In this document: one piece after another, positions 50,998 to 59,053 of the stretch | Numbering within the stretch: position 1 is the first letter of the stretch | Layout of the letters: every line of letters starts with the position of its first letter | Source of the DNA: Intestinimonas massiliensis (ex Afouda et al. 2020) | GTDB taxonomy: Bacteria > Bacillota > Clostridia > Oscillospirales > Oscillospiraceae | DNA length: 64,000 bases | Reading direction: 5' to 3' | Assembly (NCBI RefSeq): GCF_900626285.1 | Contig: NZ_LR131147.1 | Location: 2,059,367 to 2,123,366 of the forward strand | The notes under the pieces: generated by a model | Databases searched by the model: none | What the model saw: only the letters and a program-made list of their open reading frames with translations | Told to the model about the DNA's origin: nothing | Position numbers and translations under genes: made by a program

Positions 50998-52836
50998 TCA
51001 GCTCTGCCGGGGCACCAGCAGCCACCCGCTGAGGGGGGGCAGCAGCCGCCGGCCGGGGGCGATCTCCCTGCCGGTCATCCAGTCCACGGCAGGCCAGGGC
51101 ACCTCCACCGCCGCCGCCTTCCGGCCGGCGTTGACGGCGGCCAGCACCGGCTCTCCCTCCCCCTGGCGGAAGAAGGTGAGCAGCCGGCCCTGGGTCTGGC
51201 CCCAGCGCAGGTCGCCCCGGCGCAGGGCGGGCAGCTCCCGCCGGGCCTTGCCCAGGGAGGTGTACCACTCCAGCAGGGCCTGGTCCTCGCTGCCCCAGGG
51301 GTAGGTGCGGCGGTTGAAGGGGTCCTCAAACCCCTCCATGCCCACCTCGTCCCCGTAGTACACCGTGGGAGAGCCGGGGAAGGCAAAGAGCACCAGGGCC
51401 CCCAGCATCAGCTTGGTGCGGCCCAGCAGGTACTGGCTCTCGGTCATGCGGTAGGCCGCCCGCCAGTCCTTGTCATGGTCCTGGCCGTCCCCGCCGTAGC
51501 CCAGCAGGGTGAGGATGCGGGGGGTATCGTGGGTGCCCAGGAAATTCATGGCGGTGCGCCAGGCGAAGGGGGGATAGTTCTCCCGGATAGTCTCCATGGC
51601 GTCCCGGAAGTCCTCCGCGTTGCCCCCCATCAGATAGGCCAGCAGGGAGTTGCGGAAGGGGTAGTTCATCAGCCCGTCGCAGTGGCCTCCCAGGATGTGC
51701 TTGCGGCGGACGCCGTAGGCGATCTTCGTGGAGCCGTCCTCCCACACCTCGCCGATGATGGTGGCGTTGGGGTCGGTCTCCCGGGCGGCCTGGTGGATGC
51801 CGTGGACGAAGTCGTCGGGCAGTTCGTCGGCCACATCCAGCCGCCAGGCGTCGGCGCCCGCCTTCAGCCAGCGGCGGACAATGCTGTTTTCCCCGCCGAA
51901 GATGTACTCCCGGTAGGAGGGCTCGGACTCGTTGACGGCGGGCAGGGAGTAGATCCCCCACCAGGAGTCGTACTTGTCCGGCCAGTGGGAGAAGTTGTAC
52001 CACTTGTAGTAGGGGCTGTCCTGGGACTGGCAGGCCCCCGGCTCCGGATAGGAGCCGTCCCCGTTGAAATAGCGGCTGACGAAGCCCTGGTGGTTGAACA
52101 CCCCGTCCAGCATCACCTTCATCCCCAGCCGGTGGGCGGATTCACACAGGACCTTGAAGTCCTCCTCGGTGCCCAGCATGGGGTCGATCTTCTCATAGTC
52201 CCCGGTGCCGTAGCGGTGGTTCTCCGGGGCCTCAAACACGGGGCAGAAGTAGATGGTCTCCACCCCCAGGTCCTGGAGGTAGGGCAGCTTCTCCAGCACC
52301 CCCCGCAGGTCGCCGCCGAAGAAGTCCCGGTTGCGCACCTCTCCCTTGGCATCGGGGCGGTACTCGGGGGCGTCGTTCCAGTCCTGGTGGACGGTGCGCC
52401 CCCCCACCATGCCGGTGGGGTCCGGGATGCGGGAGCGGCGGAAGCGGTCGGGGAAAATCTGGTAGGTCATGCCCTCCCCGAACCAGCCGGGCACCCGGTC
52501 GGTGCCGTCGTACACGGTGAGCTGATAGGGACCCAGCTCCTCCTGGCGGCCGTCCAGGCCCATGAGCCGGAAGGAGTACCACACCAGGCCCACATAGTCC
52601 CCGGTGGGCAGCACCACGCCGAACACGTCCCGGTCCCCGTCCATGCCCTTCCACTCCATGGGGATCTCCAGCCGCTCCTCATTGCGGCTCTCAAAATAGG
52701 CGATGAGCAGCCCCTCGGAAAAGCCGCAGGTCCGCAGGGGCCGCAGGGCCAGATTCACCCGGGTGCCGGCTGGCACCGCGCCGTAGGGCTGTTTATACCG
52801 GATATCCCGGCTGTCAAAGGTCTGTGCGTCCAACAA
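50998..52836 (-). CDS. GH13 alpha-glycosidase (neopullulanase-like)
   Basis: A cytoplasmic GH13 alpha-amylase-family enzyme of about 612 aa. An N-terminal beta domain (about 1-120) precedes the (beta/alpha)8 barrel with DGVFNH (region I), the nucleophile Asp in WRLDVADEL (region II), the acid Glu in IIGEVWED (region III) and FLGTHDTPRI (region IV). This fits enzymes that trim maltodextrins or cyclodextrins. I choose TTG 52836, 8 nt after GAAGGGAG. A TTG at 52854 overlapping the PBP2 stop has no ribosome binding site. No signal peptide is present. Confidence 0.88.
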   Translation of the reverse strand: MLDAQTFDSRDIRYKQPYGAVPAGTRVNLALRPLRTCGFSEGLLIAYFESRNEERLEIPMEWKGMDGDRDVFGVVLPTGDYVGLVWYSFRLMGLDGRQEELGPYQLTVYDGTDRVPGWFGEGMTYQIFPDRFRRSRIPDPTGMVGGRTVHQDWNDAPEYRPDAKGEVRNRDFFGGDLRGVLEKLPYLQDLGVETIYFCPVFEAPENHRYGTGDYEKIDPMLGTEEDFKVLCESAHRLGMKVMLDGVFNHQGFVSRYFNGDGSYPEPGACQSQDSPYYKWYNFSHWPDKYDSWWGIYSLPAVNESEPSYREYIFGGENSIVRRWLKAGADAWRLDVADELPDDFVHGIHQAARETDPNATIIGEVWEDGSTKIAYGVRRKHILGGHCDGLMNYPFRNSLLAYLMGGNAEDFRDAMETIRENYPPFAWRTAMNFLGTHDTPRILTLLGYGGDGQDHDKDWRAAYRMTESQYLLGRTKLMLGALVLFAFPGSPTVYYGDEVGMEGFEDPFNRRTYPWGSEDQALLEWYTSLGKARRELPALRRGDLRWGQTQGRLLTFFRQGEGEPVLAAVNAGRKAAAVEVPWPAVDWMTGREIAPGRRLLPPLSGWLLVPRQS

Positions 52837-52850
52837 ATGGAAGACTCCCT

Positions 52851-55031
52851 TCAATGGAGTAGTGTATTCTCGGTCCCCACCGATTCCATGGTATTCTCGG
52901 CGCTGAAATAGTAATCCACGATCTCCGCGGTGGCCTGGGCCAGGTTGCTGCCCGAGGCGCCCCGCTCCACCACCATGGAGATGACGATCTGGGGATCGTC
53001 ATAGGGGGCGAAGCAGACGAACAGGGCGTTGGCCTCCACATTGGAGGCCACCTGGGCGGAGCCGGTCTTGGCGCCCACCTCCACCGGCAGGTCCTTGAAG
53101 TAGGCGGAGGAGCTGCTCTTGGGGTCGTTGGCCACCTCCCACATGCCCTTCTTCACCGCCTCCACGTTTGCCGGGTCCAGGTCCAGGGTATTGAGCAGCT
53201 TGGGCTCATACTCGTAGACGGTGGAGGAGTAATCGCTGGACTTGACGGTCTTCAGCAGGTGGGTGGCGTAGTGATTGCCCCCGTTCACCAGGGTGGCGAT
53301 ATAGTTGGACAGCTGCAGGGGGGTGACCATGTTGTTGTCCTGGCCGATGGCGGCGTTCAGCAGGTTGCCGCCGTACCACTCCATGCCCAGGGCCTCGCTG
53401 GTTGCCGGACCGGCCACCCAGCCCTTCTCCTCCCCCAGCTCCAGGCCGGTGGTCTGGCCCAGGCCGAACTGGGCGGCGTACTGGTCGATCCGGTCGATAC
53501 CCAGCCGGTGGCCCAGGGTAAAGAAGTAGATGTTGCAGGAGTCCCGCAGGGCGTCGGCCAGGTTCTCCCAGCCGTGGGTGCCCCGGTACTGACGGTAGTA
53601 CCAGCACTGGGGATGCCAGTCGCCGTAGGGGTAGTGGTCCTCCTCCGGCAGCTGGAAGGTGCCGGTGTCCTGGATCTTCTCCCCCGGGGTGACCAGTCCC
53701 TCCTGCAGGGCGGCAATGGCCACCAGTGGCTTGAAGGTAGAGCCGGGGGGATAGGTGCCGTTGGTAGCCCGGTTGTTGAATGGCTTCAGGGGGTCGTTGA
53801 GGGCGGCGTTATAGGCCTCGGTGTCCTGATAGATGGTGGACAGGTCAAAGGTAGGGTAGGAGGCCATGGCCAGCACGCTGCCGTCGTTGACGCTCTGCAC
53901 CACCACGGCGCCGCCCTGGGTGTCCTCCGACTTCAGGTTCTCGATGGTGGAGGCCAGCACCTCCTCCACCTTCTCCTGCAGCCGCAGGTCCAGGGTGAGC
54001 ATCACGTTGTCTCCCGGCTTGGGCTCCAGGGCCTCGCCGGTCTCGCTGTCCGTCTTCCAGTACTCGCTGACCACCTTGCCGCTGGTGGACAGTTCCTGGA
54101 CCAGGGTGCCCGACTCGCCCCGCAGATAGTCCTCAAAGGCCCCCTCCACGCCGCCGATGCCCACCTTGTCGTTCATGTTGTAGCCCTTGTTCTTGTAGTT
54201 GTCCCAGTTTTCAGCCTGGATCACGCTCACCCGGCCCAGCAGATGGGCGGCGCTGGTGGTATTGTACTGCCGGACGGTGGTGGCGCTCACCGTCACGCCG
54301 GTGAGGCTGTGTTCTTTAATGCCGGAAATAGCGTCGATATTCACGTCTTGCGCAAAGACATACTCCGTCTGGCGGATGTCCCGGCTGCGCAGGTTCACCT
54401 CGTAGAGCACCCCGATGAGGGCACGGGCGTCGGTGTCGGACAGGGACTCGTCAATGAGGAAGTACTGCCGCAGGCCGTCGATGACCTCTTCCGCCGTCAG
54501 GCCCGTCCCCAGGTCCGCCACGGAGGAGGCGCTGTCCAGATCCTTCTGGCTCCAGCGGCCGGGCAGGATGTCCTTGCCCAGGGGCAGGGCGTCCAGCAGG
54601 GCCCCCAGATAATTGAACTGCACCTTGCCCTCACTGTCGGTATACACCAGCGGGCTGTCGCTGGTGTAGGTGAAGGGGGCGTCCTCCGAGATGGGCAGGG
54701 TGTCCGTCCAGGTGATGCCGGTGTCCTGACAGATGTGGATCAGCTCCAGCAGGATGGCGTTGCGCTCCGCCTCCTCCCCCATGACGGAGGTGTTCAGGGT
54801 GATCTCATAGGTGGCCCGGTTGCCCACCAGGCTGCGGCCGTACCGGTCCACGATCTCTCCGCGGGCGGCCTCCACCGTCTCCGTGTTGGCGATCTTCACC
54901 GTGGAGGCGGCCCGGTAGTCCTCCCAGTGGAGGACCTGCAGCTGGTAAAGCGCGCCGGCAAAGACCAGCAGCAGCAGGGCCAGGATGCCGGCCACCACCA
55001 GAGTGCGGATGTGAAACTGTTTTCCTTCCAT
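52851..55031 (-). CDS. mrdA: Penicillin-binding protein 2 (MrdA type)
   Basis: A class B penicillin-binding protein, 726 aa, the transpeptidase of the elongasome. One TM helix (about 9-29) is followed by a dimerisation region (ARGEIVDRYGRSLVGN), a long insertion (about 100-290) and the transpeptidase domain with the nucleophile in PPGSTFKP, SCN in RDSCNIYF and KTG in GAKTGSAQ. GAGGAGG precedes ATG 55031. It lies downstream of mreC and mreD with one unrelated gene between, so it belongs to the rod-shape cluster. Confidence 0.94.
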   Translation of the reverse strand: MEGKQFHIRTLVVAGILALLLLVFAGALYQLQVLHWEDYRAASTVKIANTETVEAARGEIVDRYGRSLVGNRATYEITLNTSVMGEEAERNAILLELIHICQDTGITWTDTLPISEDAPFTYTSDSPLVYTDSEGKVQFNYLGALLDALPLGKDILPGRWSQKDLDSASSVADLGTGLTAEEVIDGLRQYFLIDESLSDTDARALIGVLYEVNLRSRDIRQTEYVFAQDVNIDAISGIKEHSLTGVTVSATTVRQYNTTSAAHLLGRVSVIQAENWDNYKNKGYNMNDKVGIGGVEGAFEDYLRGESGTLVQELSTSGKVVSEYWKTDSETGEALEPKPGDNVMLTLDLRLQEKVEEVLASTIENLKSEDTQGGAVVVQSVNDGSVLAMASYPTFDLSTIYQDTEAYNAALNDPLKPFNNRATNGTYPPGSTFKPLVAIAALQEGLVTPGEKIQDTGTFQLPEEDHYPYGDWHPQCWYYRQYRGTHGWENLADALRDSCNIYFFTLGHRLGIDRIDQYAAQFGLGQTTGLELGEEKGWVAGPATSEALGMEWYGGNLLNAAIGQDNNMVTPLQLSNYIATLVNGGNHYATHLLKTVKSSDYSSTVYEYEPKLLNTLDLDPANVEAVKKGMWEVANDPKSSSSAYFKDLPVEVGAKTGSAQVASNVEANALFVCFAPYDDPQIVISMVVERGASGSNLAQATAEIVDYYFSAENTMESVGTENTLLH

Positions 55032-55052
55032 GGATCTTTCCCTCCTCGGGGG

Positions 55053-56510
55053 TCACTGGGACAGGGAGACGCTGTCCTTATGGTAAAACATACGCATCAG
55101 ATTGTTCCGCCAGTCCGCCGGGTCGGCGGTGATGTCGGAATTGTACAGCAGGGGCGGACGGGACCGGATGGGGTCAAACACCGGGTCGGTGACCTCGGGG
55201 TCCAGCAGATCGTCCATGCGGGCGGTCTGCTCCTGGTAGAAGGCGGCGGCGGAGCCGTCGGCCAGGGATCGACAGGCCCGGACGCAGGTGAGGGAACCCC
55301 AGCACCGGCCCAGGCCCACCACCACCAGCAGCACCAGCACCACCGGGATCAGCCGCCGGCACCGGCGCAGCAGCTGTTCCGGCTCCCTGATCCGGGGCAG
55401 CACCGCCCGGCGGAGCCAGCCCAGCCAGTACCACAGGTTGAGTACGATGAGCCAGTAAAAGGAATAGTACACGATGCTCCGCAGCCGCTCGGGGCCCGCC
55501 TGGGACAGGGCGTAGTAGTGGGGGGCGTTCTGGGCGGCGAAGAGCAGGAAGGTGAACACGGAAAAAATCAGAGGCAGGGGGAAAGAGAACTTCACCTTGC
55601 CGGTGAGGCCCCACACCGCGGGGATGAGCAGCAGCAGGGCGAAAATATCCACCCAGTTGGGCCAGGTCAGGCAGTCCTTTCCCGCCTGGAGAATGGACAT
55701 GACCACCGCCCCCACCGCGCCCAGGGGCTCGGCGGCGGAATCCTGCCGCACCTGGTTGCCGGGGGCCAGGAAGCTGACGGCAAAGGGGATCACCAGGGCG
55801 AGGAAGAGTACCAGGCCGGGGAAAAACTTCCCCCGCTCCTTCCACAGGAACCACAGCAGGAACAGCCCGCCGATGAGGGTGGCCAGCAGGGCGGAGACGT
55901 AGTTGCTCCCCCCCACCAGGATGCCCGCCAGGATGCCGGGGAGCACCGCCCACAGGGTCTGCCGCCGGGTCTTTGCCAGCCTGAGGGCGGCAAACCGCTC
56001 AACCAGCAGCAGCATGATGCCGTAGGTAAAGGTATAGTACACCGCCCCGTTCCACCAGTAGAGGCTGTCCTTGGGGGAGGGGATGAACTGGATGGAGAGG
56101 AGCAGCATGGGAGCAGCCACAAACACCGTCTGCCGCCAGGTGCCCCCCAGGCCCCGGCGCACCAGGGTGTCGGCGAGCTTGAAGGTGCCGATGCACAGGG
56201 AGGCCAGCATCACCACCGGGGTGAGCCAGTAGAGGTACTCAGAGAAGGCGAGGGGAGTGACCGACATGAGCCCCAGGGCCATGAAGGTGCCCTGCCAGCT
56301 CTTGTAGTAGCCCCACATGGTGTGCCACACCTCGCCCCAGAAGCTGCCTCCCTGGAGCAGCGCCTCGTGGGGCAGGTAGGCGTAGCAGTAGTCGTCGGAG
56401 GAGGGCCAGTCATACCGGCCCAGCAGCAGGATGGGAATCAGGCTGGCAATGAGCAGGGCCAGCAGCAGCCAGGGCCCGTACTTCTGCCAGCATGTACGGA
56501 TGGTATCCAT
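55053..56510 (-). CDS. DUF6056-like polytopic membrane protein
   Basis: A 485-aa membrane protein with about ten to eleven TM helices. After TM1 the motif SSDDYCYAYLPHEALLQGG is exposed outside, which is typical of GT-C-fold glycosyltransferases or their DUF6056 relatives that carry Asp pairs in the first loop. The C-terminal about 60 residues are extracytoplasmic (DDLLDPEVTDPVFDPIRSRPP). A function in adding sugars to the envelope is possible but not shown. ATG 56510 has only a weak AGAGAGAG site. It separates mreD from pbp2. Confidence 0.75.
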   Translation of the reverse strand: MDTIRTCWQKYGPWLLLALLIASLIPILLLGRYDWPSSDDYCYAYLPHEALLQGGSFWGEVWHTMWGYYKSWQGTFMALGLMSVTPLAFSEYLYWLTPVVMLASLCIGTFKLADTLVRRGLGGTWRQTVFVAAPMLLLSIQFIPSPKDSLYWWNGAVYYTFTYGIMLLLVERFAALRLAKTRRQTLWAVLPGILAGILVGGSNYVSALLATLIGGLFLLWFLWKERGKFFPGLVLFLALVIPFAVSFLAPGNQVRQDSAAEPLGAVGAVVMSILQAGKDCLTWPNWVDIFALLLLIPAVWGLTGKVKFSFPLPLIFSVFTFLLFAAQNAPHYYALSQAGPERLRSIVYYSFYWLIVLNLWYWLGWLRRAVLPRIREPEQLLRRCRRLIPVVLVLLVVVGLGRCWGSLTCVRACRSLADGSAAAFYQEQTARMDDLLDPEVTDPVFDPIRSRPPLLYNSDITADPADWRNNLMRMFYHKDSVSLSQ

Positions 56511-56524
56511 GGTTCTCTCTCTTT

Positions 56525-57037
56525 CTACAAAACGGTTTTCTTGGGCACCCGATGGTATACCCACAGGAACAGGGCGTACACCGGGAACACAAAAATCATG
56601 GAGATCAGGATCTCCCGTCCGGCCAGGGAGAGCATGGCGCCCAGTTCCCCTTTTCCCAGGAGCAGCCGGACCAGAATACGCACGCCGTCGATGGCAGCCA
56701 GAGCCAGCAGGGAGCACAGCAGGCAGCCCAGCAGGTTCTGCCGCAGCAGGTTCTGGGCCAGCGCACCGGCCAGCATGCCCGCCACGCAGATGCCGATGGT
56801 CATGGCGCCGTTGGTGCCGAAATATACCGCGTCGCACAAAATGCCCACCGCCAGGCCAAAGCCGGCGCCGGCCACCGTCCCCTCCAGCACCGCCACGGCC
56901 ACGGCGGCCAGTGGGAGCAGCATGGGGATCACCCCCAGGATGGGGATCCGGTTGAGCAGAAAGCACTCGCAGAACCACACCGGCAGCAGCGCCAGGCCGT
57001 ATACCCCCCATTTGATGAAAAAGTCCTGGGTCGTCAC
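56525..57037 (-). CDS. mreD: Rod-shape protein MreD
   Basis: A 170-aa integral membrane protein with five to six TM helices and few polar residues, fitting MreD (LPVWFCECFLLNRIPILGVIPMLLPL, GAGFGLAVGILCDAVYFG). MreD links MreC to the elongasome. The start is GTG 57037 after GGAGGG. It follows mreC by 24 bp. Confidence 0.87.
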   Translation of the reverse strand: MTTQDFFIKWGVYGLALLPVWFCECFLLNRIPILGVIPMLLPLAAVAVAVLEGTVAGAGFGLAVGILCDAVYFGTNGAMTIGICVAGMLAGALAQNLLRQNLLGCLLCSLLALAAIDGVRILVRLLLGKGELGAMLSLAGREILISMIFVFPVYALFLWVYHRVPKKTVL

Positions 57038-57061
57038 GGAACGCTGTCCCTCCTTACGGGC

Positions 57062-57907
57062 TCACTCCACAATGGTGAAGTCCTTGATGATAAAGACCTG
57101 CTTCAGATTGTCCAGGTCGGTCTCGGGCACGATGACGGCGTACTGGCCGATGCCGGAGGCGTCGGTGCGCACTTCCTCCACATGGCCGGCCACAATGCCG
57201 GAGGGGTAGACGCCGCCCCGGCCGGAGGTGGTCACCAGGTCGCCTGACATGAGCTGGCTGTTCTCCGGCAGGAAGGTCAGCTTCAGCTTGCCCTCGCCCA
57301 TCAGGGCCAGATCCCCTTCCAGAATGGCGGCGCCGCCGGTGCGGGAGATGAGCCCGCCCATCTCGGTGTCCGAGTCGATGAGGGTGCGCACGGTGCACCA
57401 GTTTTCCCCCACCGTGGCCACCACACCCACCAGGTTCCAGTACTCGTCCACCACGCAGTCGTCCACCGCCACTCCCTGGGCGGAGCCCTTGCTCAGGGTG
57501 AGGGTGGAGGCCCAGTTGGAGGTCTCCCGGGCGGTGACCATGGCGGATTCCAGCTCGTCAAAGCTGCGCTCCTTGGGGCGCAGCTCCAGCACGTTGCGCA
57601 GCCGTTCGTTCTCCTGGAGGGCGGCCTCGTACTCCCGCTCCTTCTCCTCCAGCTCGGAAACCCGCTGCTTCAGCTCCTCGTTCTCCTGCTTGAGCTGCTC
57701 CTGCTCAAAGGCGTCGGAGTACTTCTCCTCCGTCCAGTTTACCAGGGCGTTGATGCCGCCCCGCACCGGGGTGGTGAGGATGTTGGCCAGATTGGAGAAG
57801 GGCGCCGCCGTCCCGCCCAGCAGGGCGGACACCACCGCCGTCACCAGGGCCAGCAGGATGGCTGCGATGAGGATGAGCAATCCGTTGCGCCGGAAAAAGT
57901 CTTTCAC
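57062..57907 (-). CDS. mreC: Rod-shape protein MreC
   Basis: A 281-aa protein with one TM helix (about 9-30), a coiled coil (about 68-108, EQEQLKQENEELKQRVSELEEKERE) and two beta domains (VDEYWNLVGVVATVGENWCTVRTLID, MSGDLVTTSGRGGVYPSGIVAGHV). MreC binds PBP2 outside the membrane. The start is GTG 57907 after AAGGGG. mreB is not next to it. Confidence 0.94.
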   Translation of the reverse strand: MKDFFRRNGLLILIAAILLALVTAVVSALLGGTAAPFSNLANILTTPVRGGINALVNWTEEKYSDAFEQEQLKQENEELKQRVSELEEKEREYEAALQENERLRNVLELRPKERSFDELESAMVTARETSNWASTLTLSKGSAQGVAVDDCVVDEYWNLVGVVATVGENWCTVRTLIDSDTEMGGLISRTGGAAILEGDLALMGEGKLKLTFLPENSQLMSGDLVTTSGRGGVYPSGIVAGHVEEVRTDASGIGQYAVIVPETDLDNLKQVFIIKDFTIVE

Positions 57908-57919
57908 AATTCTGTCCCC

Positions 57920-58513
57920 TTATCCCTGCCCGGCGGCCAGGGACAGGCAGTCCACCCCCAGCTGACGCAGCAGGCAGCCCAGCCGGCACACCGGCAGGCC
58001 CATCACGTTGTAATAATCGCCCTGGATGCCCTCCACCAGCAGGGCGCCGTAGCCCTGGATGCCGTAGGCCCCGGCCTTGTCCATGGGCTCCCCCGTGGCG
58101 ATATAGCGGTCTATCTCCTCAGAACTCAACTCCCGGAAGGTGACGGTGGTCTCCTCGCTGACGGTGTGGCGCTCCTCGCCCCAGAGCACCGTCATACCGG
58201 TGTACACCTGATGGCGGCAGCCGGACAGGGTGGAGAGCATCTTGAAGGCCTCCAGCTGGTCCGCCGGCTTGCCCAGCACCGCCCCGTCCAGGGCCACCAC
58301 CGTGTCGGCGGCGATGATGATGGGGCCGTTTCCCTCCTGGGCCTGTACCGCCAGGGCTTTCTCCAGGGAAATGCGGCGCACCAGCTCCTCGGGCGGCAGG
58401 TTCCGGTCCATATGCTCGTCTATGTTGGGGGTCACAATGCGGAAATCCCGCACCCCCATGCGCTCCAGAAGCTCCCGCCGCCGGGGGCTCTGGGAGGCCA
58501 AAATGATATCCAT
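57920..58513 (-). CDS. maf: Maf-family nucleotide pyrophosphatase
   Basis: A 197-aa Maf/Maf2 protein that hydrolyses abnormal nucleoside triphosphates. It shows the Maf start ILASQSPRRRELL, IIAADTVVALDG and GKPADQLEAFKML, and the GAYGIQGYGALLVEGIQGDYYNVMGLP stretch. ATG 58513 follows AAAGGAA; an in-frame ATG at 58561 lies in a repeat hairpin. It precedes mreC by 12 bp. Confidence 0.93.
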   Translation of the reverse strand: MDIILASQSPRRRELLERMGVRDFRIVTPNIDEHMDRNLPPEELVRRISLEKALAVQAQEGNGPIIIAADTVVALDGAVLGKPADQLEAFKMLSTLSGCRHQVYTGMTVLWGEERHTVSEETTVTFRELSSEEIDRYIATGEPMDKAGAYGIQGYGALLVEGIQGDYYNVMGLPVCRLGCLLRQLGVDCLSLAAGQG

Positions 58514-58551
58514 GTGACTGTTATTCCTTTCTGCACCGCCTTGACGGCGGC

Positions 58552-58572
58552 GGGCGGCCACAAAGGCCGCCC
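58552..58572. repeat. REP-like hairpin between dut and maf
   Basis: GGGCGGCC (58552-58559) and GGCCGCCC (58565-58572) around ACAAA, followed by CTACA. The pattern TGTAGGGGCGGCC...GGCCGCCC resembles a short repeat that I have seen in intergenic regions of gut Clostridia. It may also end dut transcription. Confidence 0.55.
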
Positions 58573-58595
58573 CTACATGATTTTGCCGGGGGCGC

Positions 58596-59045
58596 TTACC
58601 GTCCGGTGGAACCGAACCCGCCGGCCCCCCGGCCGGTGTCCTCCAACTCCTCCACGACCTCCAGCTCCGGGGTCACCACCGGAGTCACCACCAGCTGGGC
58701 GATCCGGTCCCCGGGCTGGACGGTATAGAGGGTGTCGGACAGGTTGGTGAGCCCCACCTGGATCTCCCCCCGGTAGTCGCTGTCGATGACCCCCACCCCG
58801 TTGGACAGGGAGATGCCGTGTTTGATGCCCAGCCCCGACCGGGCGAACACCAGGGCCACGTACTCCGGCCCCGGCAGGGCGACGGCGATGCCGGTGGGGA
58901 TGCGCACCAGCTGCCGGGGGGCGATGCTCACCGGCTCGTCCAGGCAGGCCCGCAGGTCCAGCCCGGCGGAGCCTTCCGTGCCCCGGCTGGGCAGCGGGAT
59001 CTCGGTCCCCACCTTGGGGGACACCGCTTTGATCTTCAATCTCAT
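58596..59045 (-). CDS. dut: dUTP diphosphatase
   Basis: A trimeric dUTPase of 149 aa that keeps uracil out of DNA. All five motifs are present: GSAGLDLRA, ARSGLGIKHGI, GVIDSDYRGEI, GDRIAQLVV and GRGAGGFGSTGR at the C-terminus. I use ATG 59045; the open frame extends upstream only into the U32 peptidase gene. TGGAG lies 11 nt upstream. Confidence 0.96.
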   Translation of the reverse strand: MRLKIKAVSPKVGTEIPLPSRGTEGSAGLDLRACLDEPVSIAPRQLVRIPTGIAVALPGPEYVALVFARSGLGIKHGISLSNGVGVIDSDYRGEIQVGLTNLSDTLYTVQPGDRIAQLVVTPVVTPELEVVEELEDTGRGAGGFGSTGR

Positions 59046-59053
59046 AGGTAAAA

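Noticed and set aside
53259..57209. A 1316-codon plus-strand open frame, and similar long frames at 1560-3836, 19852-22215 and 59234-61549
   Set aside because: They lie antisense to well-supported genes (PBP2, mreC/D, secA, pseudo-ATPase, U32). They exist because high GC makes stop codons rare on the opposite strand, and their low-complexity His/Gly/Val/Gln-rich proteins match no family.
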